Under the pieces are notes generated by a model, which saw only the letters and a list, made by a program, of their open reading frames with translations, was not told the origin of the DNA and ran no database searches. Shown in pieces: positions 1 to 6,095 of a stretch of DNA of 7,166 bases. Location: NCBI GenBank assembly GCA_003511945.1, contig DOJA01000079.1, forward strand, positions 1,838-9,003. Reading direction: 5' to 3'. The stretch is from Phycisphaerales bacterium (lineage in GTDB: Bacteria; Planctomycetota; Phycisphaerae; Phycisphaerales; UBA1924). The stretch's first letter is position 1. The number at the start of each line of letters is the position of its first letter. A program made the position numbers and the translations under genes.

Positions 1-1236
1 GGGGACGGGGGGCAGCGCGAAGCGCTGGAGCGCGAGATCGACCTGCCCGCCCTGCTCGGCGATGATGCGGTCCACGATCGTGATGTGGCGCTCGGACATC
101 AGCCGGAAGGTGTCCTCGGCGCCTGCGTCCGCGGGCAGATAGTCGTGGATGTTGTCTCGGGTGCGCCGGATCCAGAAGCGATCGGAAAGGGTGACGCCCT
201 GGAACGCGTCGCGGACGGCCTGGGTCCCCTGCACAAGCCCGATGAGCCCTCCCATGGTGGCGGTGCCATTGTCGGAGTCCCAGCCGGAGAGGGTGCCGAT
301 CTGGATGGTTCGCTTCAGGTCCATCTCGCCGTAGAGCAGGGCGAGGACCCCGGTGGCGAGGTTGACGGAGGACTCGAACCAGGCGCGGTAGAGGAAGCCG
401 TTGGGCCACGCGTTGAGCTGGTACCGCTGGTAGATGAGGTCGCGGGTGCGCTCCCAGTCGCTCGCATCTGGGTTGGCGAGGAAGTCGGCCAGCACGGTGT
501 CGATGACATCGGCGGTCTTTGAGGTGTCGGGAACGAAGGCCCGCGCCGAGGTGACGAGCCAGACGGCCTGCTCGCGGGGCGGGAGCGAGGTGTCGAGCAG
601 CGCGGCCAGTGAATAGAGCGCGACATGGAACTGCGCCGCGTGGGCCGCGTGCCCGCAGGCGGTGGTGCGGATGGGAAGATCGGCAAGTCGAAGGGCGGCC
701 TCAGGCATGCCCGGCGCGAAGGCGCCGAAGATCTCGGTGGTGAGTTGCGCGTCGATGTGAAGGGCGGCGGTGTTGGGGAGGAACAGCCCCGTCGCGGGAG
801 GGGCCATCCCGCGGTTCATCAGGGCTCGCGCCTGGGCGTTGGACACCCAGATGAAGCGGTTGATGTGGTCGATCCACGCCTGGCGCAGTCCCGCGCCCGT
901 GAGCAGCGCGTGGTCGGCGTTGAACAGTTCCTGGGCGTAGACATACTCGATGTCCGTGTCGTCGTCGGCCCCCCACGGGTTCTGGCTGGTGATGAACACC
1001 AGCTGCCTGGTCATGCCCGGTGGAGTCGTGCCCCAGTCGGCGTCGGTGAAGAAGGGCGGCGCGATCCTCTGGCCCTCGGTCAGGAGCCCGGTCCAGTTCG
1101 CGATCACCTGGGCCAGCCACAGCGCCTGCAGCCGGTCGGTGTAGGCGGCGCGGTCCAGGAACCTGGGCGGACTGGCGAAGGCGGACGCGGCCAGCCCCAG
1201 CGAGACCAGAACCGGCAAGGCCCGGATCAAGCGCAT
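1..1236 (-). CDS. Secreted ADP-ribosylglycohydrolase-family protein (3' end cut by window edge)
   Basis: The visible part is 412 codons with no stop; the C-terminus lies beyond the left edge. The ATG at 1236 is preceded by GGAGG at 1248-1244, which fixes the start. Residues 1-21 form a signal peptide: Arg2 and Arg5, a hydrophobic core, then AFA before Ser22, so the protein is probably exported. After it come WLAQVIANWTGL (40-51), an acidic cluster DDDTDIE (91-97) and GWDSDNGTATMGG (318-330). These resemble the paired Asp-rich metal-binding motifs of the ADP-ribosylglycohydrolase (ARH/DraG) fold, in which Asp residues bind two Mg ions and the enzyme cleaves ADP-ribose N- or O-glycosidic bonds. 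The motifs differ from classical DraG, and the substrate cannot be read from the sequence. Export is odd for an enzyme acting on ADP-ribosylated proteins, so another glycosidic substrate is possible. It is divergent from the membrane protein at 1284. Family assignment is fairly secure; activity is inferred. Confidence 0.8.
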   Translation of the reverse strand, partial: MRLIRALPVLVSLGLAASAFASPPRFLDRAAYTDRLQALWLAQVIANWTGLLTEGQRIAPPFFTDADWGTTPPGMTRQLVFITSQNPWGADDDTDIEYVYAQELFNADHALLTGAGLRQAWIDHINRFIWVSNAQARALMNRGMAPPATGLFLPNTAALHIDAQLTTEIFGAFAPGMPEAALRLADLPIRTTACGHAAHAAQFHVALYSLAALLDTSLPPREQAVWLVTSARAFVPDTSKTADVIDTVLADFLANPDASDWERTRDLIYQRYQLNAWPNGFLYRAWFESSVNLATGVLALLYGEMDLKRTIQIGTLSGWDSDNGTATMGGLIGLVQGTQAVRDAFQGVTLSDRFWIRRTRDNIHDYLPADAGAEDTFRLMSERHITIVDRIIAEQGGQVDLALQRFALPPVP

Positions 1237-1283
1237 CGTCGCTCCTCCGATCTCAAGATACGCTGATTCCCCTGGAGGCCAAG
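1237..1283. promoter_or_regulatory. Short divergent intergenic region with a ribosome-binding site for each side
   Basis: Only 47 bp separate the two divergent start codons. GGAGG at 1248-1244 (minus) serves the ATG at 1236, and GGAGG at 1274-1278 (plus) serves the TTG at 1284 with a 5-nt spacer. Promoters for both directions must overlap here or lie inside the opposite gene. A weak minus-strand pair, TTGGCC (1282-1277) and TATCTT (1260-1255) with a 16-bp spacer, can be drawn. It would start transcription on the ribosome-binding site itself, so I do not trust it. Confidence 0.4.
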
Positions 1284-2672
1284 TTGCACACTCACACCGG
1301 GGGCACATTGAGCGGGTCGGGCGCCCCTCGTACCGACGGGCGCCGGGCGGCCCTCGCGCTCATCGGGGCGTACCTGCTGCTGGTGGCGCCGCTGGTGTGG
1401 ATGGGCGCGGGCGGGACGAGCGAAGCGCGGGACCAGAGCGTGTACCACCTGCCCGTGGTGGAGGCGATGGTGGCGCAGTGGCCGCGGGTGGACATCGTGA
1501 ACTACGAGTCCGCGACGGCGCCGGGGTACCACCTCCTGCTCGCGGCGGCCTGGCGGGCGACGGGGTCGCGCGGGGCGATCTTCGCGTTGAACGCCGCGGT
1601 GTCCCTGGGGCTGCTGCTGGTGGTTCTGCGGCTCGTCGTGCGCTTCGCGCCCGGCTGGGGCGCCTTGGCGCTGGTCGCTCCGCTGCTGCTGAACCCCTAT
1701 CTGCTGGGCGGGGCGGTGTGGCTGACGACCGACAACGCGGCCCTGCTGCTGGTGGCGATGGCGCTGAGCGGGGCGTGCGCTGGGATATCGAGCGCCGGGC
1801 GCAGCGCGGCAGTGGGCGTGCTGGCGTCGGGGGCGGTGTTCGTGAGGCAGATCCATGTCTGGCTCGCGGCGCCGCTGGTGCTCGCGGGGCTGCTGACGAG
1901 CCCGGCGGCGAGGTGGCTGCCCGTGTGGGTGCGCCGGGAAACGGGCACAGAATCGGACGAGCGCGGGTCATGGCGTGCGCTCGCGCTCTCGTGCGCGAGC
2001 GCGGCGGCCCCGGTCGCGGTAGTCGCGGCGCTGGTGTGGGCGTGGGGCGGACTGACGCCCCGGGCGATCGGCTTTGCGCAGGTCCACGCGGGGGGACCGA
2101 ACCCGGCGTCGCCCGCGTTCATGCTGACGCTGTGCGCCCTGTTCGGCGTGCCCATGCTCACCATGGTCGAGCGCCTCGGCGCGCTGGCGCTGGAGCGTCG
2201 CGCGGGGCTCGTGATCGCGGGCGTGCTGGGGCTGGCGCTGGCGCTGATCCCCCAGACCTCGTACCAGGAGCTGCCCCGCGCGTTCGGTTGGGTGTGGCGG
2301 GTGATCGGGCTGACGCCGACCGTCGGCGAGCGCTCGGTGCTCGTCACGCTGGGCGCTCCGGTCGGAGCGATGGTGCTGTGGCTGCTGCAAGGGGGGGCGC
2401 TGCGGGCCGGGCGCGGGCGGGCGGGCGCGGTGCTGATGGTGTCGGTCGTGTGCTGGGTGGCGGCGCAGTCCGCCAACTCGATGGCCTGGCAGCGCTACTT
2501 CGACCCGATGGTGCTGATGTCGCTGGCGTGGCTGACGGCGCTGGGCGTGCGCGAGGGCGCACGGGCGTCGTGGCGCCGGGCGTCGGGGCCGATCGCGCTG
2601 GCGCTCGTCCAGGGCGCCCTCTCGGCGGCGACGCTCTACCGCGAGGCGATCGGGGAGGTGATGGGGAGGTGA
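1284..2672 (+). CDS. Polytopic membrane protein, GT-C glycosyltransferase-like (ALG10-type resemblance)
   Basis: A 462-residue, very hydrophobic protein with roughly nine to eleven predicted membrane segments. The first is about residues 22-40, others fall near 100-120, 126-145, 150-166, 190-204, 235-255, 280-295, 308-323, 353-369, 380-395 and 405-422. The start is TTG, chosen because GGAGG lies 5 nt upstream and the next Met (40) is at the end of the first membrane segment. After that segment, the first loop holds an acidic residue (Asp50, in ARDQSVYHLP) and a TAPGYHLL motif (78-85). This is the layout of GT-C enzymes, where an Asp in the first external loop is catalytic and a lipid-phosphate sugar is the donor. 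RQIHVW (188-193), QVHAG (266-270) and QRYFDP (403-408) recall similarly placed segments of eukaryotic ALG10 glucosyltransferases (GT59). The resemblance is from memory, not alignment. Alternatives are another GT-C or PMT-like family. The gene is divergent from the secreted hydrolase and convergent with the dehydrogenase. Confidence 0.65.
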   Translation: MHTHTGGTLSGSGAPRTDGRRAALALIGAYLLLVAPLVWMGAGGTSEARDQSVYHLPVVEAMVAQWPRVDIVNYESATAPGYHLLLAAAWRATGSRGAIFALNAAVSLGLLLVVLRLVVRFAPGWGALALVAPLLLNPYLLGGAVWLTTDNAALLLVAMALSGACAGISSAGRSAAVGVLASGAVFVRQIHVWLAAPLVLAGLLTSPAARWLPVWVRRETGTESDERGSWRALALSCASAAAPVAVVAALVWAWGGLTPRAIGFAQVHAGGPNPASPAFMLTLCALFGVPMLTMVERLGALALERRAGLVIAGVLGLALALIPQTSYQELPRAFGWVWRVIGLTPTVGERSVLVTLGAPVGAMVLWLLQGGALRAGRGRAGAVLMVSVVCWVAAQSANSMAWQRYFDPMVLMSLAWLTALGVREGARASWRRASGPIALALVQGALSAATLYREAIGEVMGR

Positions 2673-2687
2673 GCGAGCGGTGAGGAT

Positions 2688-2761
2688 CCACCACGGAGAC
2701 ACGGAGGCACGGAGGGAGGCAGGGAGTTCACCGCGGAGGCGCAGAGGGCGCAAAGGGAGAC
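2688..2761 (+). repeat. CACGGAG-type dispersed repeat, longest copy
   Basis: A purine-rich stretch in two related halves. CCACCACGGAGACACGGAGG begins at 2688, and a variant starting TTCACCGCGGAGG at 2727 continues to GGGAGAC at 2761. Short CACGGAG and GCGGAGG words recur every 8-11 bases. Related copies lie at 4485-4515 (same strand) and 6096-6135 (opposite strand), always outside genes. I recall such elements as common in planctomycete and verrucomicrobial spacers; their function is unknown. Confidence 0.75.
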
Positions 2762-2792
2762 GGGAAACGATGGGCTTCGAACGCACCCAGCG

Positions 2793-2875
2793 CGGGTGCC
2801 GGGGTACGGCCAAGCCGTGCCCCGTGGATTGAAGTCGCCATCGGGGCACGACCTCCGGTCGTACCCCGGCACCCG
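2793..2875. repeat. Nested perfect inverted repeat (16-bp outer arms, 9-bp inner arms)
   Basis: The outer arm CGGGTGCCGGGGTACG (2793-2808) is exactly complementary to 2860-2875. Inside it, CGTGCCCCG (2816-2824) is exactly complementary to 2842-2850, leaving a 17-base central loop. The 8-mer CGGGTGCC occurs a third time at 2899-2906, and a 6-bp stem CCCGGC/GCCGGG (2906-2911/2931-2936) follows. The structure could form a cruciform in DNA or a long hairpin in either convergent transcript. It has no U-tract, so it is not a standard intrinsic terminator. It looks like a REP- or MITE-type element with no transposase in view. Confidence 0.8.
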
Positions 2876-2941
2876 ACAGAGATCCAACCCATCAAGTGCG
2901 GGTGCCCCGGCTAGCGAGCGCAGCGATTCGGCCGGGCGTTT

Positions 2942-3019
2942 GGTGGCATGCTTGCTGCTCGGAGCAAGCATGTGGTCCCCGCAAGAGCCATGCTTGTGCG
3001 AAGCCACAAGCATGCCACC
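2942..3019. repeat. Twin hairpin element inside a 13-bp inverted repeat (BIME-like)
   Basis: Two perfect 10-bp hairpins with 6-base loops lie in tandem: CATGCTTGCT (2947-2956) with 2963-2972, and CATGCTTGTG (2989-2998) with 3005-3014. The outer flanks GGTGGCATGCTTG (2942-2954) and 3007-3019 are also exactly complementary, so the whole 78 bases can fold as one long stem or as two separate stem-loops. This arrangement is that of paired REP sequences (BIMEs), which typically sit between convergent genes as here. Confidence 0.8.
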
Positions 3020-3054
3020 CGCCGCTCACAGGATGACCCGGAGAGGGCCGGAGC

Positions 3055-3073
3055 GACAGGCGGGACGCCTGTC
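3055..3073. repeat. Compact GACAGGCG hairpin downstream of the dehydrogenase gene
   Basis: GACAGGCG (3055-3062) pairs perfectly with CGCCTGTC (3066-3073) across a 3-base loop. An overlapping alternative, GGGAC (3062-3066) with GTCCC (3071-3075), is also possible. It begins 35 bases beyond the stop codon of the minus-strand dehydrogenase gene and could slow or protect the 3' end of that transcript. No T-run follows on either strand, so it is called a repeat rather than a terminator. Confidence 0.6.
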
Positions 3074-3108
3074 CCACCAGATGGGGGGAGGTCATTCTGT
3101 AAGGAGTC

Positions 3109-4461
3109 CTAAGAAACCATCGCGGGGATGACCGGTGCGCGGCCGACGGAGTAGTACGCGAAGCCGGCGCGTTCCATGGCGCCGGTCTTGTAGAGATTGC
3201 GCCCGTCGAAGATCACCGGCGAGGCCATCAGCGCCTTCATCTTGGCGAAATCGGGGGACTTGAACTCGTCCCAGTCGGTCGAGATGACCAGCGCGTCGGC
3301 GCCGCGGAGCGTCTCGTAGAGCCCGTCGGAGATCTCGAACTGCCCGGGGTTCTCGCGTTCGACATTGTCGGCGGCGACAGGGTCGAACCCGCGCACCCGC
3401 GCGCCGGCGCTCCGGGCGAGGGTCATGAGGGAGACGGCCGGCGCCTCGCGGATGTCGTCGGTGTGGGGCTTGAAGGCCATGCCCCAGAAGGCGAGCGTCT
3501 TGTTCTTCAGGCCGCCCTCTTTGGCGAAGTGCTGCTCGATCTTCTTGAAGAACAGCACACGCTGGCGCTGGTTGACATCGTGGACGGCCTGGGACAGCTG
3601 GGTGTGCACCCTGGACTGGTTGCCCATCTGGATGCAGGCGAGGGTGTCCTTGGGGAAGCACGACCCGCCGTAGCCCAGCCCGGGGTAGAGGAACTGGTTG
3701 CCGATGCGCTTGTCGGCGCACATGCCCTCGCGGACCCGGGCGATGTCGGCGCCGTAGGCCTCGCAGAGGTTGGCCATCTCGTTGATGAAGGAGATCTTGG
3801 TGGCGAGGAAGTTGTTGGAGGCGTACTTGACCATCTCTGCGGAGCGGATGTCCATGATGTAGATGGGGTGGCCCTGGCGGACGAAGGGTTCGTAGACCTC
3901 CTGCATGAGGGCCGCGGTGCGGTCGTCCTCCACGCCGCAGACCACGCGGTCGGGCTTCATGAAGTCGTTGATGGCGGCGCCTTCCTTCAGGAACTCGGGG
4001 TTGTCGGCGACTGAAAAGGGAAGGTGGCCGACGATCCTGCGGATCCGCTCCTGGACGGCGTGGGTGGTGCCCACCGGAACGGTGGACTTGACGACCACGA
4101 CCTTGGGCTCCTGGTTGGGACCAAGGGCCTTGATCGCGCGCCCGATGGCGTCGGCGGCCCCCCAGACGAAGGACATGTCCGTCTCCCCGTTCTTGGCGGT
4201 GGGGGTGCCGACGCAGATGAAGATCATCTGGGCGTCGCGGTAGGCGGCCTCCTGGTCGGTGGTGAAGGCGAGGCGCCCGGCCTCGACATTCTTCTCCATG
4301 AGCTCGGTGAGCCCGGGCTCGTAGATGGGGCAGCCGCCCTGCTTGAGGATGTCGATCTTCCGCTGATCGAGGTCGAGGCAGACCACCTCGTTCCCGGTGG
4401 CGGCAAAGCAGACGCCCGTGACCAGTCCGACATATCCGGTGCCGACCATGGTGAGACGCAT
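3109..4461 (-). CDS. ugd: UDP-glucose 6-dehydrogenase
   Basis: A 450-residue cytoplasmic enzyme that oxidises UDP-glucose to UDP-glucuronate with two NAD+. GTGYVGL (7-13) is the Rossmann glycine loop, and Asp30 after strand two should bind the NAD ribose. STVPVGT (126-132), NPEFLKEG (154-161) and NNFLATKISFINE (216-228) are family motifs. GYGGSCFPKD (263-272) supplies the catalytic Cys268, and GMAFKPHTDD (327-336) opens the C-terminal UDP-binding domain. All three domains of the UDP-glucose/GDP-mannose dehydrogenase family are complete, and the length is normal. The ATG at 4461 is chosen because AGGAG lies 7 nt upstream and the Rossmann strand begins at once. The frame stays open to 4632, but that extension has no family features. 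UDP-glucose is preferred over GDP-mannose as substrate because a UDP-glucuronate decarboxylase lies on the same strand; this specificity is inferred from context. The spacer upstream (187 bp) argues against tight co-translation with the small gene at 4649. Confidence 0.95.
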   Translation of the reverse strand: MRLTMVGTGYVGLVTGVCFAATGNEVVCLDLDQRKIDILKQGGCPIYEPGLTELMEKNVEAGRLAFTTDQEAAYRDAQMIFICVGTPTAKNGETDMSFVWGAADAIGRAIKALGPNQEPKVVVVKSTVPVGTTHAVQERIRRIVGHLPFSVADNPEFLKEGAAINDFMKPDRVVCGVEDDRTAALMQEVYEPFVRQGHPIYIMDIRSAEMVKYASNNFLATKISFINEMANLCEAYGADIARVREGMCADKRIGNQFLYPGLGYGGSCFPKDTLACIQMGNQSRVHTQLSQAVHDVNQRQRVLFFKKIEQHFAKEGGLKNKTLAFWGMAFKPHTDDIREAPAVSLMTLARSAGARVRGFDPVAADNVERENPGQFEISDGLYETLRGADALVISTDWDEFKSPDFAKMKALMASPVIFDGRNLYKTGAMERAGFAYYSVGRAPVIPAMVS

Positions 4462-4484
4462 GACTTCACTCCTGAGACCGATTG

Positions 4485-4515
4485 AACCACGGAGACACTG
4501 AGCCACGGAGGGATC
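4485..4515 (+). repeat. CACGGAG-type dispersed repeat, short copy
   Basis: The stretch opens AACCACGGAGACACTGAG and continues with a second CACGGAGG word, closely matching the first half of the copy at 2688. It lies 23 bases upstream of the dehydrogenase start, so on that gene's strand it would be within or next to the 5' leader. The rest of the spacer to 4648 shows no gene. Confidence 0.65.
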
Positions 4516-4555
4516 AGATGGACGGGAGCAAGGAGGGGTGGTACGAGGCGGGGGA

Positions 4556-4620
4556 GGGCGGTGTTCGGCCGGCTCCGCGCTGAAGAGGAGCATCCCCATC
4601 GACTCGCGGAGACACCGCCC
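4556..4620. repeat. Nine-bp inverted repeat with a long loop, downstream of the small membrane gene
   Basis: GGGCGGTGT (4556-4564) is exactly complementary to ACACCGCCC (4612-4620), with 47 bases between. It lies 28 bases past the stop codon of the gene ending at 4649 and upstream of the dehydrogenase. The long loop and the lack of a T-run make a terminator unlikely, and such a pair could occur by chance in G+C-rich DNA. Confidence 0.3.
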
Positions 4621-4648
4621 GCGCTCAGCCATGTGGTGAGGCCGGCAG

Positions 4649-5020
4649 TCAGCCCATCAACAGGTACACCATGGCGCCGACGGCAACGAAGCCCATCAGC
4701 ACCAGTACGCCGGGCCTGTCCAGGACTTCCTGGACGAGGTCGAACCCGGCCCCGGCGGCCCGACTCGAAGCGACGAGCCCGCCGATCGATTGCACCTTCC
4801 CCACTTCAACATGGACGGGGAATCCGGAAATTGACTTCTGATCGTACTGCTGGGCGAGCCGATCGCGGGTCTTCCCGTCCTCCACGGCGACGACGAACTG
4901 GAGTCGGTCGTTCCGATCCGCAATGCCGACACCCACGACCCCGCGCTGGGCGAACTGGCCGCCGTGGCGCAGGAGGAGATCCTCTGCTTCACGGAATGAG
5001 ATTGACTGGGACAAGGACAT
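4649..5020 (-). CDS. Small tail-anchored protein with a VGVG-type domain
   Basis: A 123-residue protein not assigned to a named family. Residues 8-26 look helical and amphipathic, followed by GVVGVGIADRNDRLQFVVAVED (27-48, two probable strands), a helical stretch (50-60) and GFPVHVEVGKVQ (67-78). Residues 103-122 form one hydrophobic segment ending two residues before the C-terminus, as in a tail-anchored protein with the bulk in the cytoplasm. The pattern VVGVGIA...FVV.VE...GFPV.VEVG recalls the domain N-terminal to the peptidase in NAL1-like bacterial trypsin-fold proteins. Here it is a separate gene, and the upstream neighbour is such a protease. The ATG at 5020 is the first start after an in-frame stop at 5032-5030, but no clear ribosome-binding site precedes it. 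Codons are less G+C-biased than in the sugar genes. Coding status is fairly sure; the function is unknown and the protease link is inferred. Confidence 0.65.
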   Translation of the reverse strand: MSLSQSISFREAEDLLLRHGGQFAQRGVVGVGIADRNDRLQFVVAVEDGKTRDRLAQQYDQKSISGFPVHVEVGKVQSIGGLVASSRAAGAGFDLVQEVLDRPGVLVLMGFVAVGAMVYLLMG

Positions 5021-5046
5021 TCGGAGGGTTCACGGGCGTGCGGGGA

Positions 5047-5059
5047 GGCCGAATCGGCC
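5047..5059. promoter_or_regulatory. Short dyad upstream of the small tail-anchored gene (possible operator)
   Basis: GGCCGA (5047-5052) and TCGGCC (5054-5059) form a perfect 6-1-6 dyad 26 bases upstream of the ATG at 5020. It lies in a 172-bp spacer visibly poorer in G+C than its surroundings (AT-rich patches near 5101-5115 and 5158-5175). This placement would suit a repressor or activator site if the small gene has its own promoter, but the dyad is short and may be chance. I see no gene in this spacer. Confidence 0.25.
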
Positions 5060-5192
5060 CTGCCGAAAGAGGATATCGGCGCTCGGCTGAAGGCAAGCGA
5101 GCAATTGAAATATCGCACACCAACAAGGGGTGAGCAACCCGAGAGGCGGACGGACCGATCAAAAACCGAAAATCAAGCCACAATGCTCCCGG

Positions 5193-5969
5193 TTATCGGC
5201 CGCGAGCCAGCACCCGGGCGCCGGCTCCGATGTCGTCCAGAACCCGCTGGATGGGCACCGCGAGCCCGAAGTCTCCCAGGCCGTCCCTCCGGACCGCGAC
5301 CAGGAGCCCCAGTGGCTGCGGGAGTCCGCGCCCGGGCGTCGTGAGCAGGAGCGCTCCGGAATCGCCCTCCTGGCAGAAGTCGGGGTTGAGCGAGAGATCC
5401 GGCTTCACTTCGATGAAGGCCGGATTCAGTGTGTACGAGGCGGGCGCGGCTGCCGACCGTGTGCGCTTCTTGCCTGGGTGTCTGGTGTAGGTGATCGGTG
5501 AGAAGACGCCGGATGCGGCGTAGCCGACCGTGAGACCGGACACGGCGCCCACCGCCTGCACAAGCACCCGTCCGTGAATCGCGGTGCGGGGAACAAACGA
5601 GAGCGAGTCCATGGGGAACGGGTTCGGGTCAACCCGCCCGATCCTGCGCGGGAACCCGGGGACGACCCGCGCCGGCCAATGCGCACCGATGAGCGAGGAA
5701 TCCGTTCCCTTGTTGACCTTGGCCAACGACCCCACCCGGCGTCCGGGCTTCCTGGATCTCATATTCAGCCAGGCCACCGTGTCCCCTTGCTTCCCGCCCT
5801 CGAAGGTGTGGCCGCACGAGAGCAGGTACCTGCGGCCGGCGTGCTCCACCATGCAGCCGTAGGTCCCGAACCACCGATCGTCAGCGGATGCCCGGTCCAG
5901 CATGATCGGCTGCCCGGGACGGATGGGCCGCATGAAGCATCGCGTCAGCCAAACGAAGAAGTTGATCAC
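5193..5969 (-). CDS. Trypsin-fold (chymotrypsin-like) serine protease-like protein
   Basis: A 258-residue protein with the three catalytic landmarks of the trypsin fold in order. His54 is in YLLSCGHTF (48-56, equivalent to the TAAHC region), Asp90 in TDSSLI (89-94), and Ser204 in CQEGDSGALLL (199-209). The closing strands GLLVAVRRDGLGDFGLAVPI (221-240) fit the C-terminal barrel. It should cleave peptide bonds, though targets are unknown and pocket residues cannot be judged by eye. The start is GTG at 5969, with GGAGA 9 nt upstream and an in-frame stop at 5999-5997. This gives a short hydrophobic N-terminus (INFFVWLTRCF) but no convincing signal peptide; the ATG at 5933 is an alternative without a good ribosome-binding site. 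The protein therefore appears cytoplasmic or membrane-associated, unusual for this fold. The next gene downstream is the small tail-anchored protein, a plausible partner. Fold is confident; physiological role unknown. Confidence 0.8.
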   Translation of the reverse strand: MINFFVWLTRCFMRPIRPGQPIMLDRASADDRWFGTYGCMVEHAGRRYLLSCGHTFEGGKQGDTVAWLNMRSRKPGRRVGSLAKVNKGTDSSLIGAHWPARVVPGFPRRIGRVDPNPFPMDSLSFVPRTAIHGRVLVQAVGAVSGLTVGYAASGVFSPITYTRHPGKKRTRSAAAPASYTLNPAFIEVKPDLSLNPDFCQEGDSGALLLTTPGRGLPQPLGLLVAVRRDGLGDFGLAVPIQRVLDDIGAGARVLARGR

Positions 5970-6095
5970 CGGCGCGTGTCTCCACGACCGAAGCGATCAC
6001 ATCCTGAGCGGCGTCACCCGGCTTGTCAATATCGATGTAAGGACCGTAGAACCCGCGGAACCGCCCCCGGTTCGACCCTCCGAACCCGACCCCCC

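Noticed and set aside
625..1266. Plus-strand open frame opposite the ADP-ribosylglycohydrolase gene
   Set aside because: Antisense shadow with low-complexity composition; the minus strand has a signal peptide, ribosome-binding site and family motifs.
1397..2683. Long open frame on the plus strand, +2 relative to the membrane protein gene
   Set aside because: It is Gly/Arg/Ala-rich, with no recognisable domain, inside a gene with a clear membrane-protein pattern. Long shadow frames are expected at this G+C content.
2688..3073. CRISPR array or tRNA/ncRNA gene in the repeat-rich spacer
   Set aside because: The repeats are palindromes of different families with no regular spacers, and no cloverleaf or known RNA pattern is visible.
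2796..3131. Plus-strand open frame of 111 codons in the convergent spacer
   Set aside because: It consists almost wholly of palindromic repeats, with no ribosome-binding site or domain.
4462..4632. N-terminal extension of the dehydrogenase to an upstream in-frame ATG at 4632
   Set aside because: The extension is Pro/Arg-rich, runs through the dispersed repeat and has no family features. The ATG at 4461 has AGGAG 7 nt upstream.
5161..5194. Possible terminator of the protease gene (AACCG/CGGTT with a T-run on the minus strand)
   Set aside because: Only five base pairs, one arm overlaps the stop codon, and the loop is about 21 bases; too weak to call.
5881..6066. A protein-like stretch on the minus strand (GFYGPYIDIDKPGD... 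continuing through LLRLADAML) in a frame open across the spacer between the decarboxylase and protease genes
   Set aside because: No start codon with a ribosome-binding site, overlap of about 89 bp with the well-supported protease start, and mixed third-position composition. It could be a gene remnant, but I cannot support it.
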